Notes: generated by a model not told the origin, from the letters alone. 11,816 nt of DNA from Desulfobacterales bacterium (GCA_027061865.1 JAMOVZ010000147.1:1-11816), one strand, 5' to 3'; numbered from the stretch's first letter, positions 1 through 6,718 are shown. Made by a program: numbers and translations.

Positions 1-1
1 C

Positions 2-1150
2 TCAACGGATGTCTCCTTGGTGGATGGCCAAATGAGCATTACTACCGAGGCAACCATCTCTGGCTATCCGCTCAAGGTCCCCATGATCCACATACACACC
101 GTGGGTGCAGGAGGTGGATCCATTGCATATCTGGACCAAGGGGGCTCCTTGAGGGTAGGGCCTGAGAGTGCAGGGGCCGATCCCGGCCCCATCTGCTATG
201 GCAAGGGTGAGCAAATTACTGTGACCGATGCCAATCTCTATCTTGGAAGACTCATTGCCCAATACTTTCTTGGCGGAAATATGGTGCTGGAGACCGAAAG
301 GATAGAGCGCTTTTTCAAGGCAATGGCCTCCCAGGCGGATCTATCTCCGGTGGAGCTTGCGGAAGGAATCCTGGCAGTGGCGAACACTGCAATGGAAAAG
401 GCCATTCGCGTTATCTCGGTGGAAAGGGGGTATGATCCACGGGAGTTCACTCTGTTTTCCTTCGGGGGGGCAGGGGGGATGCATGCGGCCTTTCTTGCCA
501 GGCTCCTCAATATTCCAAAGGTTTTGATACCAAGGGACCCGGGGATCCTTTCTGCCATCGGCATGCTCATGGCCGATGTGATCAAGGATTATTCCCAGAC
601 CGTGATGCGCTTGGAGCGTGATCTGGACCCAGGAGAGCTGCAGAAGCTTTTTGCCGGGTTGGAGGCAAGGGGCATGGAGGAGTTGCGGCTAGAAGGTATA
701 GGGGAAGAAAGTGTAGTGCTGGAGCGTTACCTGGATATGCGTTATCAAGGCCAGTCCTATGAGATCATTGTCCCCTTTGAGGGAGACTTTGTTGAAAGAT
801 TCCACTCTCTACACGAAAAGACGTATGGCTACAGGAACCAAGACAAGATGGTGGAAGTAGTAAATATCAGGCTTAGGGCAAGGGGGATTCCTGAAAAGCC
901 CAAGCTTGAGGAGGTGGAGCGCGGTAAGGGCCAGCCTACAAAGGATGCGCTATTGGAAGAGAGAAATGTGGTCTTTGATGGCAAGGAGGTTGTGACCAAA
1001 ATTTTCATGCGCGATCGCCTGAAGGCAGGAAACCAGATCCAGGGGCCGGCTGTCGTGGTGGAGTACTCCTCCACAATAGTAATTCCACCCTTTGCAAAAG
1101 GAGAGGTGGATTCCTTTGGCAACCTGCTTTTACAGGTGCAAAACAGTTGA
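2..1150 (+). CDS. hyuA: Hydantoinase A / oxoprolinase family subunit, 5'-truncated by window edge
   Basis: The reading frame is open from the first bases of the window, so the N-terminal part of the protein, including the first actin-like nucleotide-binding half, lies outside; 382 residues are visible of a family usually about 650-700 long. Visible landmarks are VGAGGGS near the start, FGGAGG at visible residues 154-159, and a PGILSAIG block soon after, all typical of the HyuA/oxoprolinase C-terminal half. Family members use ATP to activate a cyclic amide (hydantoin, 5-oxoproline) or, in the acetone and acetophenone carboxylase branches, a ketone or bicarbonate, and act as cytoplasmic complexes with a HyuB partner. 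The TGA stop is one base before the hyuB ATG, so the two are translationally coupled. Family assignment is strong; the substrate cannot be told from sequence alone. Confidence 0.92.
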   Translation, partial: STDVSLVDGQMSITTEATISGYPLKVPMIHIHTVGAGGGSIAYLDQGGSLRVGPESAGADPGPICYGKGEQITVTDANLYLGRLIAQYFLGGNMVLETERIERFFKAMASQADLSPVELAEGILAVANTAMEKAIRVISVERGYDPREFTLFSFGGAGGMHAAFLARLLNIPKVLIPRDPGILSAIGMLMADVIKDYSQTVMRLERDLDPGELQKLFAGLEARGMEELRLEGIGEESVVLERYLDMRYQGQSYEIIVPFEGDFVERFHSLHEKTYGYRNQDKMVEVVNIRLRARGIPEKPKLEEVERGKGQPTKDALLEERNVVFDGKEVVTKIFMRDRLKAGNQIQGPAVVVEYSSTIVIPPFAKGEVDSFGNLLLQVQNS

Positions 1151-1151
1151 T

Positions 1152-2720
1152 ATGAAATTGAACCCAATACTGCTGGAGGTTTTTAAGAACAGGTTTTCTT
1201 CCATCTCTGAAGAGATGGGTGTCACTCTTGGGAGGACCGCCTTTTCTCCAAACATAAAAGAGCGGCATGATTTTTCCTGTGCAGTGTTTGACCGCAATGG
1301 CGACATGATCGCCCAAGCCGCCCACATACCCGTGCACTTGGGCTCCATGCCCCTTTCAGTCAAAGCTGCCCTCAAAGATACCCGGTGGGCCCCTGGCGAC
1401 ATGGTGATTCTAAACGACCCATTCAAGGGAGGCACCCACCTGCCAGACATTACAATTGTTGCTCCGGTCTTCCACAAGGAAAGCACGCCTTGTTTCTATG
1501 TGGCAAACCGTGCTCATCATGCAGATGTGGGCGGAATGTCTTCAGGATCAATGCCCCTTGCCCGCTCCATCTTCCAGGAAGGCCTTATAATCCCGCCCCT
1601 CAAGATCGTGGAGCGGGGTGAGATAGACAAAAAACTCCTGGCCTTTGTGCTAAACAATGTGAGGACATCTGCTGAAAGGGAAGGTGATTTTGCAGCTCAG
1701 ATCATGGCAAACCTCACTGGGCTCAAACGCATGGAAGACCTCATAACCAAATACGGCCTTGAGATGGTGGAATTCTATGCCGCGGCCCTCATGGACTATG
1801 CAGAAAGGATGACACGCGCCACCATCCAAAAAATCCCGGATGGCATCTATGAGTTTGAGGACTTCATGGATGACGACGGCTTTGGCAACCAGGATGTGCG
1901 CATCCACGTGCAGATCACTGTGAGGGGGGATGAGGCCGAGTTGGACTTCAGCAACTCAGACCCTCAGGTGGAGGGGAGCATTAATGCAGTCTGCGCGATA
2001 ACGCTTTCCGCTGTGCTATATGTGTTCCGCTCCCTTGTGGAGACAGATATCCCCACCAACGGGGGATGTCTGAGGCCCATAGAGGTGATAACGCGGCCTG
2101 GCACTATAGTGGACGCAGTTTTTCCTGCCTCTGTGGCGGGAGGCAATGTGGAGACATCCCAGCGCATAGTGGATGTGATTCTGGGGGCGCTTTCAAAGGC
2201 GGTGCCAGAAAAGATTCCGGCAGCGCATCAAGGTACCATGAACAATGTGGCAATAGGAGGTCTTGATCCTGAAACAGGCGACCCCTTTGCCTATTACGAA
2301 ACCATTGGAGGGGGCATGGGGGCAACAGCCCAGCACGATGGGGAAAGCGCGGTCCACTGCCACATGACTAATACCCTCAATACCCCGGTTGAGGCCTTGG
2401 AGTATGCCTATCCCTTTTTGGTCACGGAATATTCTATAAGGAGAGGGACCGGGGGGAGAGGCAAATTCAGGGGAGGGGATGGTATCGTCAGGGAAATTAA
2501 GCTGTTAGCCGACTCTGAGGTCACGGTCCTCTCCGAAAGGAGGAGGAGGCCTCCCTATGGGCTGTTCGGAGGAGAGCCCGGCGCTGTGGGGAAAAATATT
2601 GTGGCGAGTGGCGGAAAACGCAGGAAGATGGGGGGCAAATTCTCCGTGCCCCTGAGAAAAGGTGACATGCTAAGGATGGAAACGCCTGGGGGCGGGGGCT
2701 ACGGCGCTCCTGCACAATAG
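1152..2720 (+). CDS. hyuB: Hydantoinase B / oxoprolinase family subunit
   Basis: This complete 522-aa protein has the length expected of HyuB. The ATG at 1152 was chosen over an in-frame upstream ATG at 1092 because it begins the conserved family N-terminus (NPILLEVFKNRF) right after the hyuA stop. Conserved blocks are NDPFKGGTHLPD (Asp89, His96, Asp99) and NRAHHADVGG (His122, His123, Asp125), acidic and histidine clusters that are candidate metal ligands, then RGTGGRGKFRGGDG and a Gly-rich C-terminus ending PGGGGYGAPAQ. It should form the catalytic or structural partner of HyuA in a cytoplasmic ATP-dependent hydrolase or carboxylase. No strong Shine-Dalgarno sequence precedes it, which fits coupling to hyuA. 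No biotin or additional carboxylase subunit follows; the next gene is convergent after 21 bp. Specific substrate is unknown. Confidence 0.93.
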   Translation: MKLNPILLEVFKNRFSSISEEMGVTLGRTAFSPNIKERHDFSCAVFDRNGDMIAQAAHIPVHLGSMPLSVKAALKDTRWAPGDMVILNDPFKGGTHLPDITIVAPVFHKESTPCFYVANRAHHADVGGMSSGSMPLARSIFQEGLIIPPLKIVERGEIDKKLLAFVLNNVRTSAEREGDFAAQIMANLTGLKRMEDLITKYGLEMVEFYAAALMDYAERMTRATIQKIPDGIYEFEDFMDDDGFGNQDVRIHVQITVRGDEAELDFSNSDPQVEGSINAVCAITLSAVLYVFRSLVETDIPTNGGCLRPIEVITRPGTIVDAVFPASVAGGNVETSQRIVDVILGALSKAVPEKIPAAHQGTMNNVAIGGLDPETGDPFAYYETIGGGMGATAQHDGESAVHCHMTNTLNTPVEALEYAYPFLVTEYSIRRGTGGRGKFRGGDGIVREIKLLADSEVTVLSERRRRPPYGLFGGEPGAVGKNIVASGGKRRKMGGKFSVPLRKGDMLRMETPGGGGYGAPAQ

Positions 2721-2741
2721 CCAGGGGAAAGGAATAGTCTG

Positions 2742-3608
2742 CTATAGGCCCAATGCCTGGGAAAGGCTGGACCAGGCCTCCCTTACAGCCTTTGCCCCAT
2801 TGGAATCGCCGCCTAACTCCAAGACTGTTTTACCCTGAACCATTGCCCTTGTGAATGTAAGGTCAAAGGGAAGCTTGCCCACTATAGGGATGCCTTCGGA
2901 CTTTGCAAGAGACTCCAAGGCATCAGTCTCCGCTGGATTTAAATCATATTTGTTTATGCAAAGGAGGCATGGCACTTTGAAGTGATTGGCAAGCTGAATA
3001 ACCCTTTCCATGTCGTGCCTTCCAGAGACGGTAGGCTCGGCGACTATCAGGGCGGCACTGGCCCCGCCGATGCATGCTATTACCGGGCATCCTACCCCGG
3101 GGGGGCCGTCGGTTAGGATGAGGCCGAACTGCCGCTTCTCTGCAATTTTTTTTGCTTCCTGCCTTACCAGTGTGACCAGCTTGCCTGAGTTCTCTTCGGC
3201 AATCCCGAGCCTTGCATGAACCATTGGACCGAAACGGGTACTGGAGATGAACCATTCGCCACACTTGTTATCAGGGAACTCTATGGCCTTCTCGGGACAA
3301 AAATAGTAGCATACACCGCAGCCTTCACATTCCAAAGAGTCCACCACGTAGTGGGCGTCAATGGCATCCCGTCTGCAGAGATCCCTGCAAAGCCCGCATT
3401 GGCTACATTTATCCTGAATTATAACGGCCTTATGTCCGCTTACAAAGTCATGCCGATGTTCAACTTCAGGGGCCAAGATGAGATGGAGGTCGGCTGCATC
3501 CACATCTGCGTCGCAAACCACCTTGTTTCTTGCAAGACCTGCGAAGGAGGCCACAACCGTGGTTTTCCCTGTTCCCCCCTTACCGCTTACTATCACCAAT
3601 TCCTTCAT
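2742..3608 (-). CDS. MinD-type P-loop ATPase with inserted 2x[4Fe-4S] ferredoxin domain (second of pair)
   Basis: This 288-aa protein belongs to the SIMIBI/MinD superfamily. Residues 9-17 (GKGGTGKTT) are the deviant Walker A motif with the signature lysine, and DGPPGVGCPV is the Walker B/switch region. Between them sits a bacterial ferredoxin insert with two CxxCxxCxxxC runs: Cys68, 71, 74, 78 and Cys94, 97, 100, 104, expected to bind two [4Fe-4S] clusters. The first run is followed by Arg-Arg rather than the usual proline. It is the last gene of the ORP operon; its ATG starts one base after the stop of the paired ATPase gene, with AGGGA inside that gene as ribosome binding site. The pair corresponds to the DVU2103/DVU2104 type of ORP-complex ATPases (recalled). 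It probably couples ATP hydrolysis to cluster transfer or electron delivery in the cytoplasm; that role is inferred. Confidence 0.93.
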   Translation of the reverse strand: MKELVIVSGKGGTGKTTVVASFAGLARNKVVCDADVDAADLHLILAPEVEHRHDFVSGHKAVIIQDKCSQCGLCRDLCRRDAIDAHYVVDSLECEGCGVCYYFCPEKAIEFPDNKCGEWFISSTRFGPMVHARLGIAEENSGKLVTLVRQEAKKIAEKRQFGLILTDGPPGVGCPVIACIGGASAALIVAEPTVSGRHDMERVIQLANHFKVPCLLCINKYDLNPAETDALESLAKSEGIPIVGKLPFDLTFTRAMVQGKTVLELGGDSNGAKAVREAWSSLSQALGL

Positions 3609-3609
3609 T

Positions 3610-4461
3610 TCAGTCCCTGTTGGCGATCCTTGTTATGCTTTCGTACAGCCCAAGAAACCTCTCCTTCCACTCAGGCATTACTTCCACTATCAGCTCGCCT
3701 CTGGAGTAAATCTCGGCAATCCTCCGATCAAATGGAATTTCCAGCAGGACAGGTATGCCCTCCTCATCGGCGAATTCCTTCACCCTGTTGTCCCCCAGGT
3801 CAGATCGGTTAATAATAATACCGCAAGGAATTCCCAATATCCTTACCGCTCCTGCCGCCAATTTAAGGTCGTAGAGCCCGAAGGGGGTAGGCTCTGTAAC
3901 GAGCAAGACAAAGTCGGTGCCCTTCATTGCGGCAATTACCGGACATGACGTCCCTGGCGGTGCATCAATAATGGTTGCCTTGCTTGTATCCTGGTAAGTT
4001 CGTAATTTTTTTATCAGAGGAGGGCTCATCGCCTCACCCACACGGAGGCGGCCGTGGACGAAATCAAGGCCATCGGCGTATCCCCTTTCAATAAGGCCCA
4101 CCTCCCTTCCCCTTTCAGTTATGGCCTTCTCCGGGCACACCTCAACACATCCACCGCAGCTGTGGCACATATCCGGGAAGGTCAGAACGCTCTTGCCTAT
4201 CACTACTATGGCCTTGAACTGGCATATCTCAGCGCACTTGCCACAAAGGTTGCACTTTTTTTCGTCAACATGGGGTACAGGAACAGTGACCTTGACCGAA
4301 TGGGTAAAGGTTGGGTTGAGAAAAAGATGGGCATTTGGCTGTTCAACATCGCAATCCAGAAGCTGGGCCTTCTCTGATAGCGGCACTGCAAGGTTGGTGG
4401 CTATAGTGGTTTTTCCCGTGCCGCCTTTCCCACTGGCAACGCTGATTATCATTCCTTTCAT
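3610..4461 (-). CDS. MinD-type P-loop ATPase with inserted 2x[4Fe-4S] ferredoxin domain (first of pair)
   Basis: This 283-aa protein is a paralogue of the gene that follows it in the operon. The Walker A motif GKGGTGKTT is at residues 11-19, and DAPPGTSCPV at about 166-175 is the Walker B/switch II. The ferredoxin insert has Cys70, 73, 76, 80 and Cys99, 102, 105, 109, sufficient for two [4Fe-4S] clusters. The ATG at 4461 was chosen because GGGAG lies 5 bases upstream; an in-frame TTG at 4473 has no better site, and an internal ATG at 4452 has its purines too close. Tandem pairs of such ATPases are found in ORP operons and near other anaerobic metal-protein genes. The two sequences differ clearly, so they may form a heterodimer with shared nucleotide sites, as is typical for this dimeric superfamily (inference). 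Confidence 0.93.
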   Translation of the reverse strand: MKGMIISVASGKGGTGKTTIATNLAVPLSEKAQLLDCDVEQPNAHLFLNPTFTHSVKVTVPVPHVDEKKCNLCGKCAEICQFKAIVVIGKSVLTFPDMCHSCGGCVEVCPEKAITERGREVGLIERGYADGLDFVHGRLRVGEAMSPPLIKKLRTYQDTSKATIIDAPPGTSCPVIAAMKGTDFVLLVTEPTPFGLYDLKLAAGAVRILGIPCGIIINRSDLGDNRVKEFADEEGIPVLLEIPFDRRIAEIYSRGELIVEVMPEWKERFLGLYESITRIANRD

Positions 4462-4472
4462 CTCATCTCCCA

Positions 4473-4499
4473 AGAGGGTTAAGCCGCATCTTGCCCTCT
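4473..4499 (-). other. Inverted repeat just upstream of the ATPase ribosome binding site
   Basis: AGAGGG (4473-4478) and CCCTCT (4494-4499) are perfect 6-bp complements separated by 15 bases. In the minus-strand mRNA the hairpin would end 2 bases before the GGGAG that serves the ATPase gene starting at 4461. It could influence ribosome access or mark a processed 5' end, but no run of U follows, so it is not a terminator. Confidence 0.3.
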
Positions 4500-4525
4500 G
4501 AGGCCGGATTCATCACCAAGCCCCT

Positions 4526-4555
4526 ATGATATCTTTCGCCGAAACTCGTTTCCAA
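4526..4555 (-). promoter_or_regulatory. Possible internal promoter upstream of the MinD-type ATPase pair
   Basis: On the minus strand TTGGAA (4550-4555) and TATCAT (4526-4531) are separated by 18 bases, matching sigma-70 hexamers at 4/6 and 5/6 positions. It lies in the 152-bp gap between the zinc-ribbon gene and the ATPase pair, the longest gap within this operon. The same gap contains CCTATAGG (4557-4564) and a second CTATAG core (4574-4579). It could give the ATPases some independent expression. Weak evidence; chance matches of this quality are common. Confidence 0.3.
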
Positions 4556-4613
4556 GCCTATAGGATGAGTGATCTATAGCGGAAACCCTGTTGCTTTCCC
4601 CAGAGTTAGGGGC

Positions 4614-4832
4614 CTACTCACGGGTCATGGCACTGCCGCACCTGGGGCAAACCATTTCCACACATGGGAGCCCACGCTTGTGGGGGATTTTTTCACCACA
4701 GTCGGGGCAAATGCAGTTGCCGTCTGGACCCTTTCCTTGTCCCCCTTTCCTTCCTCTTCCCATCATTCCTCCCCCTCTGGGGCCATCAGCATCACCCGGG
4801 CCGCTCCCTGCGCCCCTGCCATGTCGTCTCAC
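4614..4832 (-). CDS. Small Gly/Arg-rich protein with C-terminal double-CxxC zinc-ribbon-like domain
   Basis: The predicted protein has 72 residues from the GTG at 4832. Residues 1-38 are very rich in glycine and arginine; the rest contains Cys40, Cys42, Cys45, Cys57, Cys62 and Cys65, arranged CxCPDCG, PHxxGxPC, then CPRCG. The two CPxC knuckles should bind one zinc or iron in a rubredoxin-like fold. Small proteins with this PHxRGxPC...CPxCGxxM pattern are familiar to me beside Mrp and ORP genes of anaerobes, but I know of no assigned function. It sits between mrpORP (40 bp upstream) and the ATPase pair, in the same orientation, so it is probably co-transcribed. An ATG at 4838 is in frame, but it abuts the ribosome binding site with no spacer, so GTG is preferred. 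It may be a metal or cluster chaperone, or a nucleic-acid-binding protein; both are guesses. Confidence 0.8.
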   Translation of the reverse strand: MRRHGRGAGSGPGDADGPRGGGMMGRGRKGGQGKGPDGNCICPDCGEKIPHKRGLPCVEMVCPRCGSAMTRE

Positions 4833-4838
4833 GGCCAT

Positions 4839-4846
4839 ACCTCCTT
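4839..4846 (-). promoter_or_regulatory. Strong ribosome binding site deciding the start of the zinc-ribbon gene
   Basis: AAGGAGGT on the minus strand is a near-perfect anti-16S match. It directly abuts the ATG at 4838 (zero spacing), whereas the in-frame GTG at 4832 is 6 bases away, the normal distance. The GTG is therefore the more likely start, making the product two residues shorter. Confidence 0.65.
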
Positions 4847-4872
4847 AGCCTTTTAGGGTTGATCGATTAAAG

Positions 4873-6108
4873 TTAGTGATCACACACATTTGCTCCAGTG
4901 ACCAGTGTGTCGGAAAGGTACTGCTCGGCCAGGAGCTCTGGAGCCTCTTGGGGTGCCCCTGAAATGACCTTTATCCCCTTTTGCTCAAGCAATTCCATAG
5001 CCTTGGCCCCTATTCCTCCGGCAATCACAACGCTTGCCCCCTGTTGGGCTATCCACTGAGGGATGAGGCCAGGTTCATGGGGCGGAGGCGTCTTGGTCTC
5101 AACCCCCTTGACCTTTCCGTTCTCTGTCTCCAAAAAGGCGAACTCTTTGGAGTGACCAAAGTGGGGCGAGAGTTTTCCATCTTCAACCGGTATGGCAATG
5201 ACCAAGCCATCCTTGGCCTCTGGTTTTTCGGCTATTTCAGGCTGCTTCGCCGCTTGTTGTTCCCCGGATTGGTCTAATATTTGAACAACCAAATCTACCA
5301 TCTTCTGGAATGCATCTTTGAAGGCTGAGCCCTCTTTTTCCAAGATATCAATCTTTCCTGCGTCTCCGTTTTGCACTACATCGGGTTCAATGGGCAGGCT
5401 TCCCAGGAATCTCAAACCGTACTCCTTGGCCATTATCATGCCTCCATGGGCCTTGAAAAGCTCTATGGCCTTTCCACAATGGGGACAATTGAATGCGCCC
5501 ATATTTTCGACGATTCCCAATACATCCATGCTTACTGTGCGGCAAAAATCGATGGATTTCCTTACATCTGCCAAAGAGATTTCCTGGGGCGTTGTTACTA
5601 TGAGCGCCTTGGCATCAGGAATGGTTTGGGCCACAGTAAGAGGCTCATCACCGGTGCCAGGGGGAGAGTCTATTATGAGGTAGTCCAAGTCTTCCCATTC
5701 TATATCCGCAATGAATTGCCGAATAACCCCGATTTTTAAAGGACCCCGCCAGATGGTAGCGCGGTCCCTGTCTGGCCCCATGAGGGGTTCGATGGAGATC
5801 ACATCCAGGTTTTCGAGATAAGGCACAGGCCTTGCCTTTCCCTGTTTTGTGCCTGGCAGGATGCTGCCTTGTAGGCCGAGCAGCCTGGGAATACTTGGCC
5901 CGTGAAGGTCCACATCCATGAGTCCCACCTTGTAACCCCTCTGGGCCAAAGCCACCGCCAGATATGCAGCTACAGTGCTTTTTCCCACTCCCCCCTTTCC
6001 ACTCATTACCAATATCTTGTGCTTTATATGGCTCAGAGTTTCTCTAATCTCCTTATCCTGCTTTTGGTGTTCGTCATCAACTCCACAGCTTTTTCCTAGT
6101 TTAGCCAT
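4873..6108 (-). CDS. mrpORP: Mrp/NBP35-type Fe-S carrier ATPase fused to C-terminal ORP/NifX-like domain (MrpORP)
   Basis: This 411-aa fusion has two parts. Residues 30-280 form an Mrp/NBP35 (ApbC) ATPase with deviant Walker A GKGGVGKST (37-45), DSPPGTGDEP (147-156), and NCPHC (Cys208, Cys211), the CxxC pair that holds a bridging [4Fe-4S] cluster in the dimer. After a Gln/Glu/Lys-rich linker, residues 302 to about 405 form a dinitrogenase Fe-Mo cofactor biosynthesis (NifX/ORP) domain beginning LVIAIPVEDGKLSPHFG. The protein ends VCDH. Mrp proteins carry and deliver Fe-S clusters; the fusion matches MrpORP of Desulfovibrio, which works with ORP (recalled). The N-terminus has one cysteine (Cys8), not the four-cysteine ferredoxin motif of eukaryotic Nbp35. 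The gene follows orp in the same direction with an 89-bp gap. The assignment of the fusion is strong; its client protein is unknown. Confidence 0.94.
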   Translation of the reverse strand: MAKLGKSCGVDDEHQKQDKEIRETLSHIKHKILVMSGKGGVGKSTVAAYLAVALAQRGYKVGLMDVDLHGPSIPRLLGLQGSILPGTKQGKARPVPYLENLDVISIEPLMGPDRDRATIWRGPLKIGVIRQFIADIEWEDLDYLIIDSPPGTGDEPLTVAQTIPDAKALIVTTPQEISLADVRKSIDFCRTVSMDVLGIVENMGAFNCPHCGKAIELFKAHGGMIMAKEYGLRFLGSLPIEPDVVQNGDAGKIDILEKEGSAFKDAFQKMVDLVVQILDQSGEQQAAKQPEIAEKPEAKDGLVIAIPVEDGKLSPHFGHSKEFAFLETENGKVKGVETKTPPPHEPGLIPQWIAQQGASVVIAGGIGAKAMELLEQKGIKVISGAPQEAPELLAEQYLSDTLVTGANVCDH

Positions 6109-6119
6109 TCTATTTTCAT

Positions 6120-6127
6120 ACCTCCTT
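6120..6127 (-). promoter_or_regulatory. Ribosome binding site of mrpORP with long spacing and an overlapping mini-ORF
   Basis: AAGGAGGT on the minus strand is followed at once by an out-of-frame ATG at 6119 that opens a 7-codon ORF (MKIEWLN) ending in TAG at 6096. The mrpORP ATG at 6108 is 11 bases from the site, longer than usual, and lies inside the mini-ORF. The mrpORP start remains the best because it alone leads into the long frame. Confidence 0.6.
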
Positions 6128-6178
6128 TTTTTATGGTTTATCTTACAGCAATCTGCTTATTGTTATAAGTTGTCCCGC

Positions 6179-6215
6179 CCTTAGCCAATCCATGATGCTA
6201 AGGCCCACCCGGGCC
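6179..6215 (-). other. Overlapping hairpins at the orp-mrpORP junction
   Basis: Two inverted repeats share bases around the orp stop codon. CCTTAGC (6179-6185) pairs perfectly with GCTAAGG (6197-6203) across 11 bases, and GGCCC (6202-6206) pairs with GGGCC (6211-6215) across 4 bases inside the last orp codons. They overlap at 6202-6203, so full formation of both at once is excluded. No U-run follows on the minus strand, so this is not a standard terminator. It could stabilise or set a processing point in the orp part of the transcript and so favour ORP over MrpORP. Confidence 0.4.
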
Positions 6216-6545
6216 AGAGGCAGGTTCCAGGCGGCCTTCTTTGAATTGTTCAATAGCCTCTCTCACGGTTCCGGTTTGATTCGATATCACCTTGATGCCC
6301 GCTGCCTCCAAGGCCTTCATTGCTTTGGGACCGCAATTGCCCGTGATGACCACTTGTGCCCCTTTAGATGCAACGAACTGGGCAGACTGGATTCCAGCCC
6401 CTCCACCAAGAGAGGCATTCTCATTGGGATAGACCTCAAAGGCCATGTCCTCAGGGTTTATGATGATGAAATAAGAACATCTGCCAAAGCGGGGGTCAAT
6501 TTGGGAATCCAAATCCGGGCCGGTTGAGCTTACTGCAACTTTCAT
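6198..6545 (-). CDS. orp: Orange protein (ORP)-like, NifX/dinitrogenase Fe-Mo cofactor biosynthesis domain protein
   Basis: This 115-aa single-domain protein is the right length for ORP, which is about 117 aa in Desulfovibrio gigas and binds a Mo-Cu sulfide cluster (recalled). It begins MKVAVSS, continues with SQIDPRFGRCSYFII and AQVVITGNCGPKAMKAL, and ends in a Gly/Pro-rich tail. The two cysteines are in the FGRC and GNCGPK motifs. The ATG at 6545 was chosen because AGGAGGT lies 6 bases upstream; an upstream in-frame ATG at 6578 lacks this. It is the first gene of the minus-strand operon and is transcribed away from the DUF134 gene. Stand-alone NifX-like domains bind metal-cofactor intermediates, but this does not imply nitrogen fixation, since no nif structural gene is present here. 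Which metal it holds cannot be read from the sequence. Confidence 0.88.
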   Translation of the reverse strand: MKVAVSSTGPDLDSQIDPRFGRCSYFIIINPEDMAFEVYPNENASLGGGAGIQSAQFVASKGAQVVITGNCGPKAMKALEAAGIKVISNQTGTVREAIEQFKEGRLEPASGPGGP

Positions 6546-6587
6546 TGTTTCACCTCCTGGAATTAATGTAAACTGCAAATCAGGGGT

Positions 6588-6615
6588 TTTCTATCTCACG
6601 TTCAAATTCAGTCAA
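6588..6615 (-). promoter_or_regulatory. Candidate proximal promoter of the orp operon
   Basis: On the minus strand TTGACT (6610-6615) and TAGAAA (6588-6593) are 16 bases apart, matching sigma-70 hexamers at 5/6 and 4/6. It lies about 45 bases before the orp start. No sigma-54 (GG-N10-GC) element is visible at a suitable position. Confidence 0.4.
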
Positions 6616-6661
6616 CCAAGAGATTAAAAAAAGGTTAAAGGGTTAATCTGAAAATGAAACA

Positions 6662-6687
6662 ATATTTTGATCGTATGCTCAAAATAT
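6662..6687. promoter_or_regulatory. Inverted repeat, candidate operator in the orp/DUF134 divergent region
   Basis: ATATTTTGA (6662-6670) and TCAAAATAT (6679-6687) are perfect 9-bp complements separated by 8 bases, giving a dyad whose centres are about 17 bp apart, suitable for a dimeric helix-turn-helix protein. It ends 2 bp before the -35 hexamer of the DUF134 promoter and lies between the two candidate orp promoters. The divergently encoded DUF134 protein is the obvious candidate ligand (inference). Confidence 0.55.
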
Positions 6688-6689
6688 GC

Positions 6690-6718
6690 TTGAATGCTTT
6701 TATAGCATGGGCTATATT
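6690..6718 (+). promoter_or_regulatory. Promoter of the DUF134 - DUF5320 operon
   Basis: TTGAAT (6690-6695) and TATATT (6713-6718) have the ideal 17-bp spacing and match sigma-70 hexamers at 4/6 and 5/6. The spacer holds a dyad ATGCT-N5-AGCAT (6694-6708), and the -10 is overlapped by GCTAT-N4-ATAGC (6711-6724). The small dyads sitting exactly on the promoter suggest repressor contact, plausibly autoregulation by the DUF134 product. Confidence 0.5.

Noticed and set aside
1092..1151. Upstream in-frame ATG as hyuB start
   Set aside because: It lies inside hyuA and adds 20 residues without family similarity, while the ATG at 1152 begins the conserved N-terminus.
2721..2741. Bidirectional terminator between the convergent hyuB and ATPase genes
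   Set aside because: The 21-bp gap holds no stem of useful length and no T-run on either strand.
4557..4579. CCTATAGG and CTATAG palindromes as an operator
   Set aside because: Short self-complementary cores at 16-bp spacing are common by chance and do not coincide with the candidate promoter hexamers.
4569..4856. Plus-strand reading frames over the zinc-ribbon gene
   Set aside because: They are Pro/Ser/His-rich translations of the Gly/Arg-rich gene on the other strand, have no ribosome binding site and match no known pattern.
6198..6545. NifX-like domain read as evidence for nitrogen fixation
   Set aside because: ORP and many other proteins share this domain. No nifH, D, K, E, N or B gene is in the window, and the Mrp fusion and MinD-type pair point to the ORP system.
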